Shown piece by piece: positions 38,797 to 47,000 of a stretch of 56,083 nt of DNA (positions are counted from its first letter, which is position 1; the number at the start of each line of letters is the position of its first letter). A program made the position numbers and the translations under genes. The notes under the pieces were generated by a model that had not been told where the DNA came from, did not search any database, and was given only the letters and a program-made list of their open reading frames with translations. Origin of the DNA: Phycisphaerae bacterium (GTDB lineage: Bacteria; Planctomycetota; Phycisphaerae; Tepidisphaerales; Tepidisphaeraceae). The DNA lies in assembly GCA_030448225.1 (NCBI GenBank), contig JAUJNJ010000033.1, positions 1 through 56,083 on the forward strand, written 5' to 3'.

Positions 38797-39255
38797 ATGA
38801 ACCTGCAGTCGTACCTCGACGAGATGGGCATCCATTACCGCGTGTCCCACCACGACACCGCCTACACCGCCTCGGCGCTGGCCGAGAAGGAACACGTGCC
38901 GGGCCGCCGGGTGATCAAGCCGGTGGTGGTGAAGGCCGACGGGCAGTTCGTGATGTGCGCGTTGCCCGCCTCGCACCGGATCGACCTCGAAGAACTGCGG
39001 CGGCAACTCGAGGTGAGCGCGGTCGAACTCATCGAGGAGCACAAGCTGCGCGAGCTGTTCCCCGACTGCGAGCTCGGCGCCGCCCCGCCGATCGGCCGGC
39101 TGTACGGGATGACGACCGTGATGGACGAGTCGGTCATCAAGGACGACCGCGTGACCTTCCAGGCCGGCACGCACAACGAGGCGGTCACGATGTCCCTCGC
39201 CGACTACCGCCGCGTGGCGATGCCCGAGGTCGCGTACTTCGGCCGGCACCTGTAG
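38797..39255 (+). CDS. YbaK/ProX-type aminoacyl-tRNA deacylase-like protein
   Basis: A 152-residue YbaK/EbsC-domain protein. Family members remove wrong amino acids from tRNA (for example Cys-tRNA-Pro deacylase). Typical features: YTASALAEKEHVPGRRVIKPVVV near 28, with the conserved Lys; VMCALPASHRIDLEELRRQL; and GAAPPIGRLYGMTTVMDESV near 100. The start at 38797 has ggagg 8 nt upstream. Frame intact. It follows the NUDIX gene on the same strand with a 108-nt gap. Similar stand-alone proteins in planctomycetes are often linked to general stress. Tested specificity cannot be inferred. Confidence 0.85.
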   Translation: MNLQSYLDEMGIHYRVSHHDTAYTASALAEKEHVPGRRVIKPVVVKADGQFVMCALPASHRIDLEELRRQLEVSAVELIEEHKLRELFPDCELGAAPPIGRLYGMTTVMDESVIKDDRVTFQAGTHNEAVTMSLADYRRVAMPEVAYFGRHL

Positions 39256-39324
39256 GGCGCGCGCCGCGTCCGTCATCGCACCGGCCCCGCAATTCAGACG
39301 CGTCCGAAGAACACGAGGGTTCCT

Positions 39325-39355
39325 CGTTTCGCCGCAGGCCCGAAGGGCCCGCTGC
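39325..39355 (+). repeat. Dispersed repeat, copy 2 (gcaggcccgaagggcccgc core)
   Basis: Same 28-bp core as at 13443 and 50115, here between convergent genes. Near it (39435-39460) lies gcgaaaccgcaagcgcc, the motif also seen beside copy 1 at about 13337. Confidence 0.85.
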
Positions 39356-39511
39356 CGCTGATTCGGATCGCGCTCAACGGACCGTTCCTCCGCTCCCACG
39401 ACATCGGGAGCGGCGGGACCGGCGCGCACATACCGCTTTCATGCGGCGAAACCGCAAGCGCCGACCGCGCCGTCCGCAAGGGCGGAGCGGGCTTTTGATC
39501 TTGCGAGTTCG

Positions 39512-40408
39512 TCACGCCGTTGCGCGCGTCAGGTGAAGCTCGATCACCTCGGCGGGGCAGAACAGGCGGACCGGCGGGCCGGAGAAGCCGAAGCCGCGGT
39601 TGACGACGAGCCACGCGTCGTCGAAGCGGTGGACGCCCTTGACCATGCGGCGGGGGAGCGTGTCGTGGCGGAGGATCGGGAACCCGCCGGGCAGGCACAC
39701 CTGCCCGCCGTGCGTGTGGCCGGCGAGGAACAGGTCGGGGGCGAGGCGGCGCGTGCGGCGGACGTGGTCCGGGTGGTGCGACAGCACGATCCGCAGCGAG
39801 CGGTCCGCCCGGCCCGGCACGCCGTCGAGGAACGCCTGCCGCAGGTCCGCCCGGTCGTGGCCCGGCAGGCCGATCAGGTCGATGCTGGCGCCGCCCACCT
39901 CGATCACGCGCCGGCGGTGCTCCAGGATCGTGAAGTGCGCGCCGTCGAGTTGGTCCGCCAGCCCCACTTGGTCGTGATTGCCGGTGATGCCGAAGCAGCC
40001 GAGCCGCGCGCGGAAACCCGCGACGAGCCGCCGGATGAACGGCAGGGCGGGGCGGTAGTCGTGGCGGTTGTCGGCGAAGTCGCCGGTCGCGAGCAGCAGG
40101 TCGGGCTCGGCGGCGGCGATGCGCGCGAGCAGCGGGTCGAGGCTGCGGTACCACCGGGCCCGCAGGTGGAAGTCCGTCACGTGCAGGATGCGCAGGCCCT
40201 CGAGGTCGGCGGGCAGGCCGGGCACCGGCAGGCGGTAGCGGTTCCAATGCAGCCCGTGGGGCTCGCCCATCTGGAACCACGGGCCCTTCGTTCCCACGTC
40301 GAGCCGTTCGGCCACCAAGGGCCCGGCGGTCGGGCGCGCGGCGGTCGCCTCATCGGCCTCATCGGCGGCGCGGGTGGGGCGGAGGTTGGCGGCGGTTCGG
40401 GTATCCAC
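39512..40408 (-). CDS. YkuE-like metallophosphoesterase
   Basis: A 298-residue calcineurin-type phosphoesterase. The metal-binding motifs are in order: HVTDFHLRARW (DxH), LLATGDFADNR (GD), GITGNHDQVG (GNHD), SHHPDH and AGHTHGGQVCLP (GHTH). It is most like the YkuE group, whose members act on lipid or nucleotide phosphates near the membrane. No membrane anchor or signal peptide is obvious; the N-terminal ~35 residues are low complexity. It may begin later, at M47 (MGEPHGLHWNRYRLP). Frame intact. It converges on the YbaK-like gene. Confidence 0.88.
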   Translation of the reverse strand: MDTRTAANLRPTRAADEADEATAARPTAGPLVAERLDVGTKGPWFQMGEPHGLHWNRYRLPVPGLPADLEGLRILHVTDFHLRARWYRSLDPLLARIAAAEPDLLLATGDFADNRHDYRPALPFIRRLVAGFRARLGCFGITGNHDQVGLADQLDGAHFTILEHRRRVIEVGGASIDLIGLPGHDRADLRQAFLDGVPGRADRSLRIVLSHHPDHVRRTRRLAPDLFLAGHTHGGQVCLPGGFPILRHDTLPRRMVKGVHRFDDAWLVVNRGFGFSGPPVRLFCPAEVIELHLTRATA

Positions 40409-40642
40409 GTCATTCCTGCGGGCGAACTACCCCGACGACCGCCGCGGACCCCACCGGGCACGTTGCCGGCGCCGCCGACGGGTTATCAGTCCGGTGCCTC
40501 GCGGGTCAATAACATGCCGCGCCGTATGAGATTGTCAAAACAAGATAATCTTGCGACCCACAGGCCGCTAAAATAGAATCGCGACGAGCGGGACCTGGCG
40601 AGGCCCGCCTCGTTCGGCCGTACCCCGCCCGGAGGCTCACTG

Positions 40643-41630
40643 ATGAAACGACCCCGCCGGAACAACTCGCTGACGATCGCGCTCTACGTCAACGCGGCCC
40701 TGCTGGTCGCGATCCTCGCGAGCCTGCTGACGCGCGACGGCGGGGCGGGGCTGCCGAGCTTCCTGCCCGCCGCCCACGCTGCCCCGATGGCCCAGCCGAT
40801 CGCCGGCAGCGGCACGCTCTTCCTCATGCCCGGCCAGTTCTCCCAGAGCACGTTCGGCTGCTACGTGATGGACGTCCAGCATCACGCTCAGCGAGGCCGA
40901 CACCGGCCAGAGCTCGCAGGCCGGCATGCGCCTCGCCGACGACACGTCCCTCTCGGCCGACCTCGGCCTCTCCGGCACGATGGGCGGCTCGCTCGGCGGC
41001 GTCCCGTCGCCCGGCCGGCCCGCCGGCACCGGGTCGGGCCTCACCAACACGGGCTCGGGCAGCCGCGGCGGCATCAACGTCTTCACCGCCGACGACACCG
41101 GCGTCGAGCACGTCGACCCCGCCGCCCAGACCGCCATCAACCCCGGGTTCCGCCAGCAGATGGCCCTCGAGGGCGTCGGCTCGGGCTCGGGCCTGCTCGA
41201 CCTCACCCGCGAGAGCGACGACACCAGCCTCGGCGCGGTCCTCGACGAGATCACCCCCGGCGGCCGCGGCGGCACCATGGCCGGCGGGTCGCTCGCGGGC
41301 GGTTCGCTCGCCGGCGGCTCGCTGTCCGGCGACGCCGGCCTCGTCGGCTTCGAGGACGAGCCCGCGACGAGCACCCGCCTCACCGCGCCGGCGCAGTACG
41401 TCGAGCGCGCCGACCCGATGGCCCCCGCGTTCGGCGCCGCGGCCCTCGCCGGGTTCGTCGCGATGCTGTTCGCCGTCTTCGCGCTGATGAGCGCCCTGGC
41501 CGGCACCCGCCCGGACATGGTGCGCTGGTTCCAGACGCAGGGCTTCATGATCACCACCGCGATCGGCCTGGGCGTGGCCGTCCTGTTCTTCGTGATCGGC
41601 CTCGTCGCCGGCCGCGTCGGCTCCCGGTAA
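40643..41630 (+). CDS. Chimeric membrane protein, probably two genes joined by a deletion
   Basis: The first ~78 residues (MKRPRRNNSLTIALYVNAAL, one transmembrane helix, then MPGQFSQSTFGCYVMDVQ) match a small planctomycete membrane protein whose usual continuation is missing. After 40873 a different protein continues in another frame (ITLSEADTGQSSQAG, then MRLADDTSLSADLGLSGTMG). It is Gly/Ser/Asp-rich with a GGSLAGGSLAGGSLSGG repeat. It ends with two transmembrane helices (GAAALAGFVAMLFAVFALMS and MITTAIGLGVAVLFFVIGLVAG). The abrupt join at about 40873-40880 suggests lost DNA between two genes. Function of both parts unknown. A terminator follows at 41662. Confidence 0.6.
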
Positions 41631-41661
41631 GGCGGCACGAGCCGAAAATTTCGATCTCGAT

Positions 41662-41695
41662 CGGGCCGACCCGCCACCGGGTCGGCCCGCTTCGT
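41662..41695 (+). terminator. Hairpin terminator
   Basis: cgggccgaccc (41662-41672), loop gccacc, gggtcggcccg (41679-41689), then cttcgttt. Confidence 0.8.
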
Positions 41696-41773
41696 TTCGA
41701 GCGCTAACGTTCGCCCGCCACGACCGTTCGCGGAAGCGGGGGGCCGCGCTACCGGCAAATTCTGCCGGAAATG

Positions 41774-41802
41774 TTGACGAAAAAACCGGCGATCCCTTGA
41801 TA
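41774..41802 (+). promoter_or_regulatory. Candidate sigma-70 promoter of the OmpA-type gene
   Basis: ttgacg at 41774-41779, 17-nt spacer, ttgata at 41797-41802, inside an unusually AT-rich stretch. It lies ~165 nt before the ATG at 41967. The leader between contains small hairpins but nothing recognised. Confidence 0.4.
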
Positions 41803-41966
41803 TTTGCCGTTGCGTGGCCACACTGTCGCCCCAGCGGCTGAGCCGGTCCGGCTCGCGCCGTTCGGGTTTCGGGTTGTGGGCAATCGCGAACTCCCGCGGG
41901 GCGGGAGAAGTTCGCCGGCTTAGCTGATGGGGCGGCCGGGCACATTTCAAAGCAGGGAGGCCTCGT

Positions 41967-42914
41967 ATGGCACGGATGTTCCTCAGGATGGCGGGTCTGT
42001 CGTTGGCCGGGCTGTCGCTCGGCGGGTGCGTCGCCCAGGAGAAGTACAACGCGCTGAAGCTCGACCGCGACGGTCTGGTCGAGCGTCTGGCCCAGGCCGA
42101 CGCCGACTCCCGCGCCGCCCGCGGCGAGGCGGACGTGCTGAAGAACCAGCTCGCGATGCTGTCCGGCAACGGCAACAGCAAGGACGCGCTGCTGGTCAAC
42201 CTTCAGCAGGAGAACGCCGGCCTGCAGCAGCAGCTCGCGCAGCTCAACAGCCGCTACCAGGACGCGATGGGCAAGGTCGGCACCGGCGCGGTGCTGCCCG
42301 AGGCGCTCGACAACGCGTTGCAGCAGTTCGCGCAGCAGAACCCCGACATCGTCGACTTCGACAGCGCCCGCGGGATGGTGAAGTTCCGCAGCGACGTGAC
42401 GTTCGCCACCGGCAGCGCCGAGGTGACCGAGCAGGCCCGCCCGGCCATCGCCCGCTTCGCGCAGATCCTCAACTCGGCCGCCGCCGCCGGCTACGAGCTG
42501 ATGGTGGCCGGCCACACGGACAACCAGCGCGTGAGCAACCCCGAGACGATCCGCCGCGGGCACCTCGACAACTGGTACCTGTCGAGCCACCGGGCGATCA
42601 GCGTGTCGAACGAGTTGCAGAAGCAGGGGACCAGCACGGCCCGGCTGGCGGTCGTCGGCTACGCCGACCAGCGTCCCGCCGCGTCGAACGCCGAGCCGAC
42701 CGGCCGGCAGCAGAACCGCCGGGTGGAGGTGCTGATCCTGCCGACGCAGGTCCGCAACGCCACGCTCGCCGGCGCCCGCGAGACGTCCGGCGCCCCCCCG
42801 CGCCAGGCGGCGGCCGTCGGCGCCGCCGTCGGCGCGAACAAGGACACGGCCGCCGCCCCGGCCCCCCAGCCGCCGCAGCCGCAGCAGCAGCCGGAGTCGT
42901 TCGACAACAAGTAA
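41967..42914 (+). CDS. OmpA-family peptidoglycan-binding lipoprotein
   Basis: A 315-residue lipoprotein: signal LRMAGLSLAGLSLGGC with lipobox Cys near 21. A coiled coil follows from ~25 to 95 (LKLDRDGLVERLAQADADSR on), then an OmpA/MotB-like domain, ~115-255. The latter has VKFRSDVTFATGSAEVTEQA, the peptidoglycan-contact motif VAGHTDNQRV, and GRQQNRRVEVLIL. It would tie the outer membrane or periplasmic complexes to the cell wall. A Pro/Gln/Ala-rich tail ends the protein. RBS gggagg lies 9 nt before the ATG. Frame intact, terminator downstream. Confidence 0.92.
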   Translation: MARMFLRMAGLSLAGLSLGGCVAQEKYNALKLDRDGLVERLAQADADSRAARGEADVLKNQLAMLSGNGNSKDALLVNLQQENAGLQQQLAQLNSRYQDAMGKVGTGAVLPEALDNALQQFAQQNPDIVDFDSARGMVKFRSDVTFATGSAEVTEQARPAIARFAQILNSAAAAGYELMVAGHTDNQRVSNPETIRRGHLDNWYLSSHRAISVSNELQKQGTSTARLAVVGYADQRPAASNAEPTGRQQNRRVEVLILPTQVRNATLAGARETSGAPPRQAAAVGAAVGANKDTAAAPAPQPPQPQQQPESFDNK

Positions 42915-42960
42915 GCGACGACGCCGGGAACGACGCGGTATCGTCGGTTCGATCGGGAAG

Positions 42961-42993
42961 ACGCCCCGCTGCAATGAGCAGCGGGGCGTTTTT
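42961..42993 (+). terminator. Intrinsic terminator of the OmpA-type gene
   Basis: acgccccgctgc / gcagcggggcgt stem with 5-nt loop, followed by five T. Confidence 0.92.
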
Positions 42994-43031
42994 GTTCAAG
43001 CAGTTTCTCTCGGACTTAGCGTCCGCAGCAG

Positions 43032-43132
43032 CGTCATCCCGAGGGGAGCGGTAGCAACCCGAGGGATCTCGGGACGGAAGTGCGCGTCTCTCCGTCCCGA
43101 GATCCCTCGTCGCTGTCGCTCCTCGGGATGAC
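43032..43132. repeat. Long hairpin of the gtcatcccgaggagcg family
   Basis: Left arm 43032-43077 and right arm 43091-43132 are complementary over more than 40 bp with small bulges (gtcatcccgagg ... cctcgggatgac at the ends). It lies between convergent genes, after a separate true terminator. Related copies are at 51673-51771 and, degraded, at 43640-43790. Confidence 0.9.
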
Positions 43133-43278
43133 AGGCCTTCGTCTTCTCGACCTTGGCCTTGGACCTGACGCGCAAATCCACGTTGAACGGCTGCGCCTTC
43201 GCGTGCAATTTGGTTATTACCGCAGCGCCGACCCCCGATGCTGAGCGGGCACGCGTCACGATCAATCCAAAACTCCCG

Positions 43279-43565
43279 TCACGACTTTTTCAGCTTCGCC
43301 AGTTCCGCTTCCGCCTCCGCGAGTTGGTCGCGCGTCTGCTGGACGAGGTGGGGGGGCGCCTTCGCCGTGTACGACTCGTTGCTGAGGCGCCCGCGCATCG
43401 CGTTCACCTGTCGCTCGAGTTCCGCGATCCGGACCACATGCCGCGGCTCCTGGGCGGCCTCGTCGGCGGCGCCAGCGACGGACATCTCGCACCCCGCGGC
43501 CCGCGGGCGGGGGGGGGTTACCGGGGGGGGGAGGCCCGGGCCGCCCGCCCCCCGCGGGCAGGTCG
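43279..43565 (-). pseudogene. Duplicated 3' end of valS
   Basis: This stretch repeats the last ~90 codons of valS: RIAELERQVNAMR, LSNESYTAKAPPHLVQQTRDQLAEAEAELAKLKKS in outline, ending at TGA 43279-43281. The true valS tail at 44015-44300 has the same order with small differences (KLRTS at the end). The upstream boundary is near 43565, in a stretch of abnormal G runs. There is no start codon or ribosome-binding site of its own, so it is probably a non-functional tandem remnant. Confidence 0.8.
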
Positions 43566-43639
43566 CCACCCCGTCGGTGAACTATCCGTGGAAAGCGGAG
43601 TTTCTCCGGTCGGGAAGATCACCTACACGTGTGTCGCGC

Positions 43640-43790
43640 CCACCCCGAGGGAGCGGTAGCGACGCAATCGATCTCCGATAGGAGCGCGCAGCAGCGATGA
43701 CCTCCAGTTGAAGCGTCGAAAGACCGAGCCCATCATCCCGAGGAGCGACGGCGACGATCTCGGATGGGTGTCGTGCGCGTCCTTCCGTCA
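43640..43790. repeat. Degraded copies of the gtcatcccgag repeat
   Basis: ccccgagggagcggtagcgacg near 43648 and tcatcccgaggagcgacgg near 43732 resemble the arms of 43032-43132 with many changes. The rest of 43566-44014 shows no gene. Confidence 0.55.
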
Positions 43791-43909
43791 CTGGAGGGGT
43801 CGCTAACGCGCCCTCCACCTGGAGGAACGCGCGCGAGCTCTCCTTCTTGACAGTTGGCCTTTGCCTGCGATCAGTGTTCCGTTGGTCGATTCGGCGACGG
43901 GGACCACAC

Positions 43910-43971
43910 CAGTCGCTTCGCGGTTTCGCCTTCTTCCTCTGGGGGCAAATCGCGAAACCGCGAAGCGACTG
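43910..43971. repeat. 20-bp perfect hairpin, cgcttcgcggtttcgc type
   Basis: Left 43910-43929 and right 43952-43971 are perfectly complementary (cagtcgcttcgcggtttcgc), loop of 22 nt. The same cgaaaccgcaagcg-like motif recurs near 13337, 21970 and 39440. Confidence 0.8.
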
Positions 43972-44014
43972 CCGGCGGCCGAGCACGATCGGCGCATTCA
44001 ATCGCGGGCGGCGC

Positions 44015-47000
44015 TCAAGACGTCCTCAGCTTCGCCAGTTCCGCTTCCGCCTCCGCGGGTTGGTCGCGCGTCTGCTGGACGAGGTGGGGCGCCTTCGCCG
44101 TGTACGACTCGTTGCTGAGGGCGCGCGCATCGCGTTCACCTGTCGCTCGAGTTCCTCGATCCGCTTCATGCTCCGCTGCTCCTGGGCGGCCTCGTCGACG
44201 GCGCCTTCGACGTAGATCTCGCACCCGGCGGCCGTCGTGCGGGTGGTTCTTACCCGGGGGGCGAGGCCGGGGCCGACGTCCCCGAGCGTGCAGGTCGCCA
44301 GCAGTTCGATCATCTCGCGGGCGGCGTCGATCTGCCGGGCGGAGTCGCCGGGTGCGAGGATGGAAACCGTCACCCGCTTCTTCGGGTCGACCTTGTGCTC
44401 GTTGCGCACCGTGCGGATGGCGGCCACGACCTCCTGCAGCTTCGGGAAGATGTGCTCGGCCGCCTCGCTGAAGTCGCCGACCTGCGGCCACGGGGCGCGC
44501 ACGAGCCGCGGGCTGTCGCCCGCGCTGCGCGAGGCGGCCGGGGATGCCGCGCTGCGGGCGGACGTCGTTGAGCTTCCACCAGATCGTCTCGGTGATGAAC
44601 GGGATCATCGGGTGGAGGATGCAGTGCCCCGTCGAGCACCGACGCCAGCACGTTGGCCGTCTGCGCGCGGGCCGGGTCCTTCATGGCCGGCTTGCTGGCC
44701 TCGACGTACCAGTCGCAGAAGTCGCGCCAGAAGAAGTCGTAGCACGCCTTGGCGTACTGGTCGAAGCGGTAGTTCGCCAGCCGCGTCGTTGCAGTCGGCG
44801 ACGGTGCGGTTGAAGCGGGAAACGATCCATAGATCCGCGATGGAAAGCGACGGAGCGACGGAGCCACGAAGCGACGAAGGGAAGAAGACGATGCCTCCGC
44901 GCGCTTCCCCTTCGTGCCTCCGTGCCTCCGTGCCTTCGTGCCTCTGCTCTTCCCCTCCGTCGCTTCGTGCCTTCGTCGCTTCGTCGCTTCCCTCAAGACT
45001 CATCAGGACGAACCGCGACGCGTTCCACAGCTTGTTGCAGAAGTTGCGGCCGAGGTCGAACTTGCTGCTGGTGTTCTTCGCGACCGGCAAGTCCGCCGTC
45101 GCCTTCGCCTGCCCGCTGGCGACGCCGTAGCTGCTGACGAATTTTTTCCCGCCCTTCTTCGACTCCTGATCAGCGCGGCGACGGTGTAGCCGGCGGGCGT
45201 GGTGATCCACTTCGGCGTGAAGGGCCTCGCCGGTGAACGGGTCGACGATGTCGACCGGCATGCGGACGTCCTGCGTGTTGGTGGCCATCGAGGCCATCGC
45301 GAAGCGCAGCGCGTCGGCGCCCATGGGTGTTGATGACGTCGAGCGGGTCGAGCCCGTTGCCGAGCGTCTTGCTCATCTTCTGCCCGTGCCCGTCCTGGAT
45401 CATCGCGTGGATGAACACCTCCCGGAACGGCAGCCGGTTCAGGAAGTAGAGGTTGAACATCACCATCCGGCTGACCCAGAGCGTGATGATCTCGCGGGCG
45501 GTGCAGAGGACGGACGTCGGGTTCCAGATGTTGATTGCGGATTGCGGATTGCGGATTGCGTTGGCCAGCCGAGCGTGGACATGGGCCAGAGGCGCGGAGG
45601 AGAACCAAGTGTCGAGGACGTCGGGGTCCTGTTCGTACGCGTACTTTGCAAGAAATGCTAAAACTTCTGCGTCGTCCTCTCGCCGCACACACACCGCTTA
45701 AACGGCTGGCCCATACCCTTCGTACGATCGAAACTCATTCCGTCCAAATTCAGTTTTGTTACAAGCGGCCGAACGGCGATGCGTTCTTCTCTCTCAAATC
45801 TTTCTCTCCCGTTCGAGTTCCTGCGAGTCTTCATAGTGCAACCCGGGCAGAAAGAACACCGGAATCGATGTCCCCACCACAACTGCCGGCTGATCGACCA
45901 GTCGCGCAGGTTCTCGTGCCAGGTCTGGAACGTCTTGGCGTAGCGGGCGGGGAAGAATCTCAACGAGCCGCGACCGTCAGGGAGTGGAGACCCTTCAGGG
46001 TCTCCCGCTCGCTCACGCTCGGGGCTCCTTGCGTTCGTGTCCCTGTACGAGGTCGAGGTACCCGCCGCCGCTCGCGCGTCGAAAGGCGTTGGCTCCAACG
46101 CCGCGCCCTGCTCGTCCACGACGTATTTGCACGATGCTTGGACGCCGGCAAAGTCGTTCAAGTAGCGCGTGCTCCCATGATGCGTCCACAGTCGCTCGTC
46201 CTGCCGCGCATTGCCCCCTTCGCGAAGTCGGCGCGTGGCGTACGCCTTGAAGTCGTTCATCACCTTCTCTGGCGTCGCAGGGGCAGCCGACACGACCGCG
46301 TGGACGTGGTTGGTCCTCACGTTCAGGGCGAGCAGTGACCAGCCGCGGTGGCGACAGACCTCCCTGATCGTGTCGTGGACGACGCGGCGCCTCTCTTCGT
46401 CGAGGGTGGCAGGTGGATGCTTCAGTGCTGCGAACTCGCGCCGCTCGCGGGCCTCGTCGCCGACGAGGTAGGGGGTGCCGGGCAGGTTGTGTTCCCGGTC
46501 CGCGGAGCCGCGCTCGTCCCCGTGCAGCCACGTGCCGTAGCAACTGAAGGTGATGAAGTAGACGGGGTACGTCACCGGCAACTCGCCCGGTGCCCTTGAT
46601 GAGCCCTGAGCGTCAGCCATGGGTCGGGTTCCCGCTCGCTCACGCTCGGGGCTCGTGGGGTCACGCTCGGGTTTCGGGGGCGGCGTCCCGTCGAACTGGT
46701 CGCGCGCCATCGCGCGAAGCGCCGCGCCGGCCAGCCGGTCGTCCGTCACCTTGCAGTACCACTGGTCGCTCAGCCACGGCTCGATCGGGACGTGGCTGCG
46801 GTAGCTGTGGCCGACGCTGTGGCGGTACGGCTTGACCTCCTCGAGCAGGCCGTGCTGCTTGAACCAGTCGACGATGAGCTTCCGCGCCTCGCCGCGGTCC
46901 TTCCCCACCAGTTCGTCCCGCAGGAACGCGTCGCCGCTTGAAAAGTCGTCGGCGGGCCAGCCGTGATCTTTCGAGATGCTCGCCGTCGCGGAGAAGACGT

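Noticed and set aside
43279..43565. A separate small coiled-coil gene
   Set aside because: It is a copy of the valS 3' end without its own start or ribosome-binding site.
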